Positions 40,287 to 49,427 of a stretch of DNA of 64,000 nucleotides are shown in pieces. Each line of letters begins with the position of its first letter. The first letter of the stretch is position 1. The notes below the pieces were generated by a model, which had not been told where the DNA came from, did no database searches, and saw nothing but the letters and a program-made list of their open reading frames with translations. Origin of the DNA: CBDDEC01 sp965226785 (lineage in GTDB: Bacteria; Chloroflexota; Dehalococcoidia; UBA2979). The stretch lies in the NCBI GenBank assembly GCA_965226785.1, contig CBDDEC010000004.1, positions 62,001-126,000 of the forward strand, given 5' to 3'. The position numbers and the translations under genes are program-made.

Positions 40287-42005
40287 TCAGACCACCGTTG
40301 GCGGGACGTATTCGCCCCACTCGTCGCGAAGCACGCCGCACATCTCGCCGAGGGTGGCGTAGGTGCGGACCGCCTCCATGATCGGCTCCATGAGGTTGTC
40401 GTCGCCTCTAGCGGCCTCGCGCAGGCGGGCGAGGCCGCTGTCGACCGCTCCCTGGTCACGCTCCGCGCGGACGCGGGCGAGACGTTCGAGCTGGGCTTCG
40501 ACGACCTGGAGGTTGGGGCGGAAGATCGGAGTGGCGTCCTCGTTCTCGTCGATGTAGTCGTTGACGCCGACCACGATCGTCTCGCCGGACTCGACCGCCT
40601 TCTGGAACTGGACCGAGGCCTCCTGGATCTCCGCCTGCATGTAGCCCTGCTCGATCGATGCGACCGCACCGCCGAGGTCATCGACGCGGTCGAGGATGTG
40701 TCGCGCTGCCGCCTCGAGGTCGTTGGTCAGCGACTCGACGTAGTAGGAGCCGGCGAGCGGGTCGACCGTTTCGGCGGCGCCCGACTCGTGGGCGATGATC
40801 TGCTGCGTGCGCAGGGCGATCTGCTGCGCATTCTCGGTCGGGAGTGCCAGCGCCTCGTCGTAACAGGAGAGCGCGAGCGATTGCACGCCGCCGGAGATGG
40901 CGGCAAGCGCCTGGATGGCGGCGCGGGCGATGTTGTTAAGCGGTTGCTGCGCCGTGAGCGTCGAACCGCCCGTCTGCGTGTGCGTGCGCAGCATCAGCGC
41001 GCGCTCATCGGTGATGCCGAAGCGCTCGCGCAGTTCGCGCGCCCAGAGCCGCCGCAGCGTGCGGAACTTGGCCGCTTCCTCGAAGAAGTGGTTGTGTGTG
41101 TTGAAGATCCACGACACGCGCTGCGCGACCTGGTCGAGATCGGCGCCCTGCCGCTGGCACTCCTCGAGGTAGGCGAAGGCGTTGGCGAATGCGAACGCGA
41201 TCTCCTGCGCGGCGGTCGAGCCGGCCTCCCGGATGTGGTACCCGGACACCGAGATCGAGTTGAACCGCGGCGCCTCCTTGGAGCAGAAATTGATTAGGTT
41301 CGCCGCCAGGCGCACCGACTGCTGCGGCGGGAAGATGTAGGTGCCACGGGCGACGTACTCCTTGAGCACGTCGTTTTGCGCTGTGCCCGTCACGACCGAG
41401 CGGCCATGACCCTGTCGTTCTGCGACCGCGAAGTACATCGCCACGAGGATGGCGGCGGGCGCGTTGATCGTCATCGACGTCGAGATCTTGTCGAGCGGGA
41501 TGTCGTTGAACAGCGTCTCCATGTCGGCCAACGAGTCGATCGCGACGCCGACCTGACCGACTTCGCCGAGGGCCATCGGGTCGTCCGAGTCGTAGCCAGT
41601 CTGCGTCGGCAGGTCGAAGGCCGTCGAGAGGCCCGTCTGGCCGTTCTCGATCAGGTGGCGGAAGCGCTGGTTCGTGTCCTCGGCGGTGCCGAAGCCGGCG
41701 TACTGGCGCATCGTCCAGAGGCGTCCGCGATACATCGATGGCTGGACGCCGCGGGTGAACGGGTACTCGCCGGGGAAGCCGATGTCGTCCAGGTAGTCGA
41801 CGTCCTCGGTGTCGGCGGAGGTATAGAGCCGCTTGGTCTCTGCGGAGGAGGAGGCGAAGCGCTCACGGCGCTCTGGGTAGCGGTCCAGCAGGCGGGCGAG
41901 CGCGCCGGCTTCCCAGGCGGTCTGCGCCTCGGAGACCGAGCGTCCGTTCGGGCTGCGCCCCTCGCCGTCGCCCGCGGTCTCGCCCTGCGTCTTCGGCTGC
42001 TGCAT
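40287..42005 (-). CDS. Methylmalonyl-CoA mutase-type, large (N-terminal) subunit
   Basis: The 572-residue barrel subunit of a B12-dependent acyl-CoA mutase. YPFTRGVQPSMYRGRLWTMR and QYAGFGTAEDTNQRF carry the conserved active-site Tyr; LSTAFDLPTQTGYDSDDP, ISVSGYHIREAGSTA and RTHTQTGGSTLTAQQP are further family strings. The B12-binding domain is absent, so a separate small subunit is needed and is not in the window. Tyr in the RQYAGF position favours methylmalonyl-CoA as substrate over isobutyryl-CoA, where Phe is usual. A 150-base gap separates it from fabG. Confidence 0.92.
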   Translation of the reverse strand: MQQPKTQGETAGDGEGRSPNGRSVSEAQTAWEAGALARLLDRYPERRERFASSSAETKRLYTSADTEDVDYLDDIGFPGEYPFTRGVQPSMYRGRLWTMRQYAGFGTAEDTNQRFRHLIENGQTGLSTAFDLPTQTGYDSDDPMALGEVGQVGVAIDSLADMETLFNDIPLDKISTSMTINAPAAILVAMYFAVAERQGHGRSVVTGTAQNDVLKEYVARGTYIFPPQQSVRLAANLINFCSKEAPRFNSISVSGYHIREAGSTAAQEIAFAFANAFAYLEECQRQGADLDQVAQRVSWIFNTHNHFFEEAAKFRTLRRLWARELRERFGITDERALMLRTHTQTGGSTLTAQQPLNNIARAAIQALAAISGGVQSLALSCYDEALALPTENAQQIALRTQQIIAHESGAAETVDPLAGSYYVESLTNDLEAAARHILDRVDDLGGAVASIEQGYMQAEIQEASVQFQKAVESGETIVVGVNDYIDENEDATPIFRPNLQVVEAQLERLARVRAERDQGAVDSGLARLREAARGDDNLMEPIMEAVRTYATLGEMCGVLRDEWGEYVPPTVV

Positions 42006-42030
42006 CTGCGCGTCCCCTCTTCGGTCGGGG

Positions 42031-42462
42031 CTAGTCGGCCGGCGCTTCGAGCATGATCGTCGCGTCGCCGCGGATCACCTCGACGCCCTCCTGGTTGAGG
42101 ACGTTGGTGTCGAGCTTGACGATGCTGCGGTCGGGGTCGACCTCGTTGACCGTGACCGTCGCGGTGATCGTATCGCCTGCGGCCACCGGTGCGCGGAATT
42201 GGAGGTTCTGGCCGAGGTAAATCACAACCGAGTCGGGAGCAATTTTGGTTCCGAGCGCCGCTGAAATGACGCCGGCGCCCAACATGCCGTGTGCGATCGG
42301 CTGCTTGAACCTCGTGCGGGCCGCGTAATCAGCGTCGGAGTGCAGCGGGTTGTGGTCGCCGGTGACATCGGCGAAGGCATTGATGTCGTCCTGCGTGACC
42401 GGCTTCGAGAAGCTGGCGCTGGACCCGACCGTGATGCCGTGGACCGCCGGTTCCTGTGCCAT
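42031..42462 (-). CDS. MaoC-family (R)-specific enoyl-CoA hydratase
   Basis: A 143-residue hotdog hydratase. FADVTGDHNPLHSDADYAA contains the catalytic Asp and His of the hydratase-2 motif, and FKQPIAHGMLGAGVISAALG is the following helix. LRGDATIML-like ending strands close the fold. PhaJ-type proteins supply (R)-3-hydroxyacyl-CoA; with fabG and the mutase on the same strand, a role in acyl-CoA interconversion is likely. ATG 42462 has GGAGGCG upstream. Twenty-five bases separate it from the mutase. Confidence 0.9.
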   Translation of the reverse strand: MAQEPAVHGITVGSSASFSKPVTQDDINAFADVTGDHNPLHSDADYAARTRFKQPIAHGMLGAGVISAALGTKIAPDSVVIYLGQNLQFRAPVAAGDTITATVTVNEVDPDRSIVKLDTNVLNQEGVEVIRGDATIMLEAPAD

Positions 42463-42622
42463 GTTCGCCTCCGCCTCCGCGCGCTGCTGTGGGGGGCATC
42501 GTACGAGGCTGGGGAGGGGCGAACAATCTCGCCAGGACTCGCAGGAGAGGCCCGGATCGCCCCGTCGTTACTGGACAACGCTCATAATAGGGGAAATTAG
42601 TTCAATAGATGCATAAAAACCG

Positions 42623-42651
42623 TTGACCGCCGCCTGACGCGGTCATACGCT
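42623..42651 (+). promoter_or_regulatory. sufR-suf promoter with palindromic operator
   Basis: TTGACC (42623-42628) and TACGCT (42646-42651) have a 17-base spacer. TGACCGC-N8-GCGGTCA (42624-42645) is a perfect 7-8-7 inverted repeat lying between and over the -35 box, suited to SufR autorepression. An AT-rich stretch (42581-42620), rare here, precedes it and may act as an UP element. The divergent maoC start is at 42462. Confidence 0.7.
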
Positions 42652-42745
42652 AGTGGTGCGAGCGGAGAGTGCTTCGCACACACCGCAGAGGAGCAACCGG
42701 ATCGAGACGCCGAGGGCGCTCGGATCCACCTCGCAGCGGGGGCAT

Positions 42746-43510
42746 ATGCAGAAGACGCGCGACGAAGTCGTACGGATCCTCAACGAGCGCGGCGAGGCCT
42801 CGGTGGCCGAGCTAGCGGAGGCGATCGGCGTCTCCAAGGGCTCGATCCGCCGGCACATGGACATCATGGTTGCCGACGGGCTGCTCGGGACGCAGCTCGT
42901 GAGGCAGGGTCGCGGCCGGCCCCTGACGCGCTACTCGCTGTCCGAGGCCGGCGAGGAGCAGAGCTCCTCAGAACACTACTCGCGTCTCCTCGACCGCATG
43001 TCGCCGGCGCTGGCCGCCCTGCCCTCAGAGGCGGTGGACGGACGCAGCGGCGCGGCCATCCTCGACGAGCTCTTCGACCAGATCGCAAACGCGGTGGCCG
43101 AGGAGCATGCGCCGCGGGTGACCGCCGAGCACCTTGAGGGCCGCGTGGAACAGGTCACGGACGTGCTGCGCGAAGAGGGGATCCTCGACGAGGTGCGTGA
43201 CACGGGCGAGTTCTTCGTGCTGCGCAACAGCGGCTGTCCCTATCGCTCCACGGCGGCGGAGACACGTGCCTGCTGCGCGGCGGACCGGCGCGCCATCGAG
43301 TTGCTGCTCGGTGCTCCCGTCGAGCAAATCACGACACTCGCCGCGGGCGGCGAGCGCTGCGAATACATCGTCCGCAAGGATGAGGCCATGACCGGTACGA
43401 CACAGACCACCAGGACGAGCGGCCAGGCAGACGCCTCCGCGGAGATCGCCCTGATCTCAGACGTAACAATCGAACGGGCAACAGAGGACCGAAGCACGGA
43501 GGCGCGATGA
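42746..43510 (+). CDS. sufR: SufR, iron-sulfur-dependent repressor of the suf operon
   Basis: A 254-residue regulator. The winged helix is near residues 1-70 (LNERGEASVAELAEAIGVSK, SIRRHMDIMVADG, RQGRGRPLTRYSLSEAG). Cysteines Cys164, Cys176, Cys177 and Cys205 (NSGCPYRS, RACCAADRR, GERCEYIV) fit cluster binding in the C-terminal half. It is the first gene of the suf operon; ATG 42746 follows a GGGGG stretch. The C-terminal 45 residues are polar and probably disordered. The stop overlaps sufC. Cluster-loaded SufR is expected to repress the operon. Confidence 0.9.
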   Translation: MQKTRDEVVRILNERGEASVAELAEAIGVSKGSIRRHMDIMVADGLLGTQLVRQGRGRPLTRYSLSEAGEEQSSSEHYSRLLDRMSPALAALPSEAVDGRSGAAILDELFDQIANAVAEEHAPRVTAEHLEGRVEQVTDVLREEGILDEVRDTGEFFVLRNSGCPYRSTAAETRACCAADRRAIELLLGAPVEQITTLAAGGERCEYIVRKDEAMTGTTQTTRTSGQADASAEIALISDVTIERATEDRSTEAR

Positions 43511-44322
43511 GCGACCCGAATCTGGAAGCAATCCTCGAGGTCAGCGGCCTCGAGGTCAGCGTGACCGCGAAGCCCGACGTACACATCGTCAAGGGCGTCG
43601 ATCTGGTCATCCGACCGGGCGAAGTGCACGCGCTGATGGGCCCGAATGGCTCCGGCAAGAGCACGCTGGCAAATGCGATCGCCGGAAGTCCGGCCTACAA
43701 GATTGATGCCGGTGAGATTCGCTTCAAGGGCGAGAACATCACCGAGGAACTGGCGGACGCGCGGGCGCGTCGCGGGCTTTTCCTCTCCTTCCAGTACCCG
43801 ACCGCGATCCCTGGCGTGACGATGGTGAACTTCATGCGCGAGGCGCTCAAGGCACGCCGCGGCCAGGAAGTACCAGCGCGCGAGTTTCTCCAGGAGCTGC
43901 GCACTGTGCTGCAGACGCTGAAGATCGATGAGGATTTCGCGCGTCGATACGTGAATGAGGGAGCCTCTGGCGGCGAGAAGAAGCGCGCCGAGATCCTGCA
44001 GCTGGGGCTGATCAAGCCAGACCTCGCGATCCTCGACGAAACCGATAGCGGTCTCGACGTGGACGCGCTGCGGACGGTGGCCGAGGGCATCAACGCGCTG
44101 CGCACACCAGACATCGGCGTGCTGATCATCACCCACTACCAGCGAATCCTGAACTACATCACACCGGACATCGTCCACATCCTCGTGGATGGCCGCATCG
44201 TACGTTCGGGCGACGCGGAGCTTGCCAAACAGATCGAGGCCGAAGGCTACGAGCCGCTGCTCAAGGAGTTCGGACTGACCGCAGCCGTCGAGGATGGCGT
44301 GGCGGAGGAGGTACCAGCATGA
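43507..44322 (+). CDS. sufC: Fe-S assembly ATPase SufC
   Basis: The ATPase of the SufBCD scaffold. The 271-residue protein has Walker A GPNGSGKST, the SufC-specific signature NEGASGGEKKRAEILQLG, Walker B LAILDETDSGLDVD and switch His in IITHYQRIL. FLSFQYPTAIPGVTMVNFMR is the SufB/D contact region. The stop overlaps sufB by four bases. Confidence 0.97.
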   Translation: MSDPNLEAILEVSGLEVSVTAKPDVHIVKGVDLVIRPGEVHALMGPNGSGKSTLANAIAGSPAYKIDAGEIRFKGENITEELADARARRGLFLSFQYPTAIPGVTMVNFMREALKARRGQEVPAREFLQELRTVLQTLKIDEDFARRYVNEGASGGEKKRAEILQLGLIKPDLAILDETDSGLDVDALRTVAEGINALRTPDIGVLIITHYQRILNYITPDIVHILVDGRIVRSGDAELAKQIEAEGYEPLLKEFGLTAAVEDGVAEEVPA

Positions 44323-45758
44323 CGACTGGACAGGAACGTATCGCAGCCGAACAGGAGCGTGCCCGTGGCGCCGTCGGCGAGTACCAGTGGGGCTTCCACG
44401 ACGATGAGCAGCCGTTGTTCATGGCCGAGAAGGGCCTCAACGAGGACGTCATCCGCGGCATGTCCAAGATGAAGGATGAGCCAAAGTGGATGCTCGACTA
44501 TCGGCTTGACGCCTATCGCCGCTTCCTCGAACTGCCGAATCCAAGCTGGGCCGGCAGTCCGGAGGTACTCGAGGCACTCGACTTCGACGACATTCACTAC
44601 TACGTGAAGGCGACCGATCAGGACGCGGCCAGCTGGGATGATGTGCCCGAGTACATCAAAGACACGTTCGACAAGCTCGGTATCCCGGAGGCGGAACGCC
44701 AGTTCCTGGCGGGCGCAGGGGCGCAGTACGACTCCGAGGTCGTCTACCACAACATCCGCGGAGACCTCGAAGAGCAGGGTGTGATCTTCCTGGGGATGGA
44801 CCAGGGACTCGCGGAGCACGAGGACATCGTGCGCGAGTACTTCGGCACGCTCATCCCATCAGGGGACAATCGCTTCGCAGCGTTGAACTCGGCGATCTGG
44901 TCCGGCGGATCGTTCATCTACGTCCCGCCTGGGGTAGAGGTCGATGTGCCGCTGCAGGCTTACTTCCGTATCAACACCGAGAATATGGGCCAGTTCGAGC
45001 GGACGTTGATCATTGCCGACGAAGGCAGCCGGCTGCACTACGTCGAGGGCTGCACGGCCCCAATCTACTCGACCGACTCGTTGCACTCGGCGGTGGTCGA
45101 GATCGTCGTCAAGAAGAACGCGCGGATGCGCTACACGACCATCCAGAACTGGTCGAACAACGTCTATAACCTCGTGACCAAGCGCGCCTACGCCTATGAG
45201 AACGCGATCATGGAGTGGGTCGATGGCAACATCGGCAGCAAGCTGACGATGAAGTACCCATCGGTCTATCTGATGGGCGAGGGCGCGCATGGGGAGGTGC
45301 TGTCGCTCGCCTTTGCGGGAGACGGGCAGCACCAGGATGCGGGTGGCAAGATCATCCACGTCGCGCCGAATACCTCCTCGGCGATCGTCTCGAAGTCCGT
45401 ATCTCGTGCCTCCGGGCGCACGTCATACCGCGGGCTGTTGAAGGTGTACGAAGGCGCCGAGAACACAACTTCGACGGTGCGCTGTGACGCGCTGCTGCTC
45501 GACGAGGCCTCGAGGTCGGACACGTATCCGACGATGGAGATCGACGAAGAGCGAGTGAACATCGGGCACGAGGCCTCGGTCTCGAAGCTCGGCGAGGATC
45601 AGCTCTTCTACCTGATGTCGCGTGGCATTACCGAAGAGGACGCGGCGAAGATGGTCGTCAACGGCTTTGTCGAACCGATCGTGAAAGAGCTCCCGATGGA
45701 GTACGCGATCGAACTCAACCGCCTGATCGAACTGCAGATGGAAGGCTCGGTCGGTTGA
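44319..45758 (+). CDS. sufB: Fe-S cluster scaffold SufB
   Basis: Core scaffold subunit on which new clusters are built. The 479-residue protein contains GLNEDVIRGMSKMKDEP, FLGMDQGLAEHEDIVREYFG, YVPPGVEVDVPLQAYFRI, the cysteine in VEGCTAPIYSTDSLHSAVVE and the C-terminal RGITEEDAAKMVVNGFVEP. Its length matches the family. The stop overlaps the sufD start by one base (TGATG). Confidence 0.97.
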   Translation: MTTGQERIAAEQERARGAVGEYQWGFHDDEQPLFMAEKGLNEDVIRGMSKMKDEPKWMLDYRLDAYRRFLELPNPSWAGSPEVLEALDFDDIHYYVKATDQDAASWDDVPEYIKDTFDKLGIPEAERQFLAGAGAQYDSEVVYHNIRGDLEEQGVIFLGMDQGLAEHEDIVREYFGTLIPSGDNRFAALNSAIWSGGSFIYVPPGVEVDVPLQAYFRINTENMGQFERTLIIADEGSRLHYVEGCTAPIYSTDSLHSAVVEIVVKKNARMRYTTIQNWSNNVYNLVTKRAYAYENAIMEWVDGNIGSKLTMKYPSVYLMGEGAHGEVLSLAFAGDGQHQDAGGKIIHVAPNTSSAIVSKSVSRASGRTSYRGLLKVYEGAENTTSTVRCDALLLDEASRSDTYPTMEIDEERVNIGHEASVSKLGEDQLFYLMSRGITEEDAAKMVVNGFVEPIVKELPMEYAIELNRLIELQMEGSVG

Positions 45759-46960
45759 TGGCAGAGACTGCCAGCGCGTTGGCCAGTCTAGGTGGGCTGA
45801 CCGAAGAGACCGCGCTCGTCGCCGCCCGCGAGCGCGGCGATCCGGAGTGGCTGCTCGATCGTCGCGCGGAGGCGGCGCGTGCATTCGCAGCGCTGCCGTT
45901 GCCCACGCCGGCACTGCGACCGTGGAAGTACACGGACATCACCGACCTCGACCTCGAGTCATACGTGCCGTCAGACCTCACGGTCACGGTCGAGCGCGCA
46001 GCCGAACTGGAGCGAGCAGCCGCCCTCGGCACGCTGATAACGGCCGACGATGGCAAGTTCGCGGCCGCCAACCTTGCTCTGGCTGAACCGATCGTCCTCT
46101 CGTTCGACCGCAACGAGGTGGTCGAGGAACCAATTGTTGTCGAGCTCTCGGCGGCGCCCGACTCGGACCACGCCGAGCGAGCCGCCGTCTTCCCGCGGCT
46201 GTTTATCGAGGCGGGCGAGGGTTCCGAGGCGACGATCCTGGTCCGGCTGCGATCTGATGACGCTCCGCTGTTCGTCGCGGGCGTGATTGAGATCTTCGCA
46301 GCACAGGGCTCACGCCTCCGCCTGCTGATCGACCAGCGCTGGGGCGCCCAGACGATCGACATCACCACGCTGCGCGCACACATCGGGCGCGACGCTGACG
46401 TGAACATCGCCACGATGGCTTTCGGCGCGCGGCTGTTCAAACAGACGACTGAGGCGCTGCTCGAGGGCGAGGGCGCGAATTCGACCATCCGAGGCGTAGC
46501 ACTCGGTACAGGCGATCAGCACTTCGACTTCGTGACGCTTCAAGACCACACCGGCGAGCACTCGATCTCGGACGTGCAGATCAAGGCAGCGCTGGCTGGC
46601 GCATCGAAGTCGGTCTACTACGGCGTCACCCGTGTTGGCGAGACCGCGGCCGGCGCTGAGGCGAAGCAGGAGAACCGCAACCTCCTGCTGTCCCGCCGGG
46701 CTAAGGCGGACAGCGACCCTGTCCTGGAGATCCTCACGTCCGAGGTGATCCGATGTACCCACGCCGCCACCGTCGGCCCGGTCGACGAGGACGCGTTGTT
46801 CTATCTCCAGACGCGCGGCCTCGATCGCCGGCAGTCGCTACAGCTACTCGTCGCTGGCTTCTTCCAGTCCGTCGCCGACGATATCCCGATCGCCGGTGTG
46901 ATCGAAGAGATCAACGAACTCGTCCACGCGAAGCTCGCCGATGCTGAGCTCGTCTTGTGA
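45758..46960 (+). CDS. sufD: Fe-S cluster assembly protein SufD
   Basis: Partner of SufB in the SufBC2D complex. The 400-residue protein has ALPLPTPALRPWKYTDITDL near the N-terminus, a central beta-helix, GVTRVGETAAGAEAKQENRN and the conserved C-terminal TSEVIRCTHAATVGPVDEDA with FYLQTRGLDRRQSLQLLV. A TTG lies three bases upstream, but ATG 45758 is the natural coupled start. Confidence 0.95.
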   Translation: MAETASALASLGGLTEETALVAARERGDPEWLLDRRAEAARAFAALPLPTPALRPWKYTDITDLDLESYVPSDLTVTVERAAELERAAALGTLITADDGKFAAANLALAEPIVLSFDRNEVVEEPIVVELSAAPDSDHAERAAVFPRLFIEAGEGSEATILVRLRSDDAPLFVAGVIEIFAAQGSRLRLLIDQRWGAQTIDITTLRAHIGRDADVNIATMAFGARLFKQTTEALLEGEGANSTIRGVALGTGDQHFDFVTLQDHTGEHSISDVQIKAALAGASKSVYYGVTRVGETAAGAEAKQENRNLLLSRRAKADSDPVLEILTSEVIRCTHAATVGPVDEDALFYLQTRGLDRRQSLQLLVAGFFQSVADDIPIAGVIEEINELVHAKLADAELVL

Positions 46961-46970
46961 GGACGGAAGC

Positions 46971-47297
46971 GTGAGCCGCGAGCAAATCGGCAACCGATCA
47001 GACGTGCCGGAAGGCACGGTGCGGGTCGTCGAGTGCGCCAACGGGCGTTCGCTCGCCCTCGCGAATGTCGAGGGTGAGCTGTACGCGATCGACAACGTTT
47101 GCACCCACGACGCCGGTCCCCTGGGTGAGGGTGAGCTCTTCCAGGGGCACGTGATCTGCCCTCGGCATGGCGCCGCCTTCGACCCGAAGACGGGCAAGGT
47201 GTTGACGCTGCCGGCGGTACACGACGTGGCCTCCTTCGAGGTGACGGTCAAGCGCGATGAGGTTTACATCGACTGCGCGAGTGGCGAGGGGGCGTGA
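46971..47297 (+). CDS. Rieske-type [2Fe-2S] ferredoxin in the suf operon
   Basis: A 108-residue Rieske domain. The ligands are Cys44 and His46 in NVCTHDAGPL and Cys63 and His66 in VICPRHGAAF. It resembles NirD/BphF-type ferredoxins. It sits between sufD and sufS, the common place for such ferredoxins in Chloroflexota and Actinobacteria suf operons, so electron supply for cluster assembly is a reasonable inference. GTG 46971 follows GAGGACGG. The stop overlaps the sufS ATG. Confidence 0.92.
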   Translation: MSREQIGNRSDVPEGTVRVVECANGRSLALANVEGELYAIDNVCTHDAGPLGEGELFQGHVICPRHGAAFDPKTGKVLTLPAVHDVASFEVTVKRDEVYIDCASGEGA

Positions 47298-48565
47298 TGA
47301 CCATCGACACCGCCGCCGGGATCGACATCCACAAGGTGCGCCGCGATTTCCCGATACTCAAGCGCGAGGTACGGCCCGGTGTGCCGTTGATCTACCTTGA
47401 CAACGCGGCCACCTCGCAGCGACCGGTGCAGGTGATCGCCGAGATCACCCGCTTCTACCGCGACCACAACGCCAACATCCACCGCGGCGTGCACACGCTC
47501 TCCGTCGAGGCAACCGAGCTGTATGAGGGTGCGCGCGCGAAGGTCGCCGCCTTCATCAACGCACCCGACCCGAGAGAGGTCATCTACACGCGCAACACCA
47601 CCGAGTCGATCAACCTCGTAGCGCACGGCTGGGGGCGCAAGTTCCTGGAGGCGGGCGACGAGGTCGTGCTGACGGAGATCGAGCACCACTCGAACATCGT
47701 GCCGTGGCAGCTGCTGCGCGACGAGCGCGGCATTGTGCTCAAGTTCATCCCGATGCTGCCCGACGGCACCATCGATATGGACGTCGCGCGCGAGCTGATC
47801 GGGCCGAAGACGCGACTCGTCGGCGCGGTCCACATGTCGAACGCGCTGGGCACGATCGTGCCGGTCGAGGAGCTGATCGGCTTCGCGAAGGAGCACGGGG
47901 CGCTGACGCTCATCGACGGTGCTCAGTCGGTGCCGCACATGCCCGTCGACGTGCAGGCGCTCGGCGCGGACTTCCTCGCACTCTCGGCGCATAAGATGCT
48001 CGGCCCGACCGGCATCGGGGCGCTGTGGGGTCGCATGGAGCTGCTCGAAGCGATGGACCCGTTCATGGGCGGCGGCGAGATGATCTCCACGGTCACCCTC
48101 GAGGAGTCGACCTGGGCGGAGGTGCCGGCGAAGTTCGAGGCCGGCACGCCACACATCGCGGGCGCGGTCGGCTTCGGGGCGGCCGTCGACTACCTGAACG
48201 CGATCGGCATGGACGCCGTGCGCGCGCACGAGCTCGAGATCGTCGAGTACGCGATGCGCCGCCTGGGCGACGTGCCCGGCGTGACCATCTTCGGTCCCGA
48301 GGACCCGCAGCAGCGCGGCGGTGTCGTTTCCTTCGAACTCGAGGGCGTGCACCCGCACGACCTCGGGCAGGTACTGGACGAGCAGGGGGTCGCGATTCGG
48401 ACCGGGCACCACTGCGCCCAGCCCGTGATGGCGGCGCTGGACGTGCCGGCTACGGCGCGTGCGTCGTTCTACATCTACTCGACGAACGAAGAGGTCGATG
48501 CGCTCGTGCGGGCGGTCGAAGCGGCCGGTGAGTTCTTCAAGCCGACGAAAGAAGGCGACGCGTGA
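47297..48565 (+). CDS. sufS: Cysteine desulfurase SufS
   Basis: Group II PLP desulfurase that provides sulfur to SufU. The 422-residue protein has YLDNAATSQRPVQV, HRGVHTLSVEATE, the PLP Lys233 in ALSAHKMLGPTGIG and active Cys373 in IRTGHHCAQPVM, on the short rigid loop typical of SufS. ATG 47297 overlaps the ferredoxin stop; a GTG sits three bases upstream. The stop overlaps sufU. Confidence 0.97.
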   Translation: MTIDTAAGIDIHKVRRDFPILKREVRPGVPLIYLDNAATSQRPVQVIAEITRFYRDHNANIHRGVHTLSVEATELYEGARAKVAAFINAPDPREVIYTRNTTESINLVAHGWGRKFLEAGDEVVLTEIEHHSNIVPWQLLRDERGIVLKFIPMLPDGTIDMDVARELIGPKTRLVGAVHMSNALGTIVPVEELIGFAKEHGALTLIDGAQSVPHMPVDVQALGADFLALSAHKMLGPTGIGALWGRMELLEAMDPFMGGGEMISTVTLEESTWAEVPAKFEAGTPHIAGAVGFGAAVDYLNAIGMDAVRAHELEIVEYAMRRLGDVPGVTIFGPEDPQQRGGVVSFELEGVHPHDLGQVLDEQGVAIRTGHHCAQPVMAALDVPATARASFYIYSTNEEVDALVRAVEAAGEFFKPTKEGDA

Positions 48566-49074
48566 GCGGCGGCGGCAGCCTCCTGGAGGATCTGTACAAG
48601 GAGATCCTGCTCGACCACTACCGGAACCCGCGAAACAAGGGCTCGCTGGACGTTCCCAGCTGCGCGGCCGATGGCGCGAATCCACTCTGCGGCGACCAGG
48701 TCACCGTCGAGGCCAACCTCGCGGGCGATCGCCTCGCGGAGGTGACGTTCGAGGGCCGCGGCTGCTCAATCTCGCAGGCCTCGGCCTCGATGATGACGGA
48801 GTACGTGCAGGGTCGGACCGTGGACGAGGCGCGGCACGGCGTCGCCGCCTTCCAGCGGATGATGATCGAGGCGGAGACGCCCGATGAGGAGGGCTTCGAC
48901 GACATCGAGGCCCTGATCGGCGTGGCCAAGTTCCCGGCGCGGGTGAAGTGCGCCTCGCTGGCCTGGAAGACGCTCGAGCGGGCGCTCGACGGCCAGGGCA
49001 GCGGCGCCGTCACCACGGATGAACGCAGCAGATCCGCGGTAGCGGGTGCAGACAGAGACGGCGGTAGCTCATGA
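48562..49074 (+). CDS. sufU: SufU, zinc-dependent sulfur acceptor
   Basis: Accepts persulfide sulfur from SufS. The 170-residue protein has LYKEILLDHYRNPRNKG, the ligands Cys43 and Asp45 in PLCGDQV, Cys68 in GRGCSISQASASMM and Cys130 in RVKCASLAWKTL. These are the zinc ligands and acceptor cysteine of SufU. The C-terminal 30 residues are polar. GTG start overlapping sufS, ATGA overlap with sufT. Confidence 0.95.
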   Translation: MSGGGSLLEDLYKEILLDHYRNPRNKGSLDVPSCAADGANPLCGDQVTVEANLAGDRLAEVTFEGRGCSISQASASMMTEYVQGRTVDEARHGVAAFQRMMIEAETPDEEGFDDIEALIGVAKFPARVKCASLAWKTLERALDGQGSGAVTTDERSRSAVAGADRDGGSS

Positions 49075-49418
49075 CCGAGGAACAGACGGACGGCGCGAGC
49101 GACCTTGGTGGTCCCCCGACCGAGGAGAGCATGTGGGCCGCGTTGCGCCAGGTCGAGGACCCGGAACTGCGCCTCAGCATCGTCGAACTCGGCCTTGTCT
49201 ACGGCGTTGAGCTCGACGAGGACGGTGTCGCGACTGTCGACATGACGCTCACCTCGCCCGCCTGCCCGGTCGGACCGATGCTGCAGGGCATGGTCTTCCA
49301 CAGCCTCTCCGGCATGGAGGGCATCGAGGACGTCGAGGTCAACCTGGTCTGGGAGCCGCCCTGGGACCCAAAGAAGATGGCTTCGGAAGAGGTCAAGATG
49401 ACCCTGGGCATCTGGTAG
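49071..49418 (+). CDS. sufT: SufT/MIP18 (DUF59) Fe-S maturation protein
   Basis: A 115-residue DUF59 protein: MWAALRQVEDPELRLSIVEL near the N-terminus and TLTSPACPVGPMLQ with the conserved Cys. SufT proteins aid Fe-S maturation of target enzymes. It ends the operon, convergent with the membrane Rieske-like gene ten bases away. No hairpin terminator is evident in the short gap. Confidence 0.93.
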   Translation: MTEEQTDGASDLGGPPTEESMWAALRQVEDPELRLSIVELGLVYGVELDEDGVATVDMTLTSPACPVGPMLQGMVFHSLSGMEGIEDVEVNLVWEPPWDPKKMASEEVKMTLGIW

Positions 49419-49427
49419 CCCACCTCG

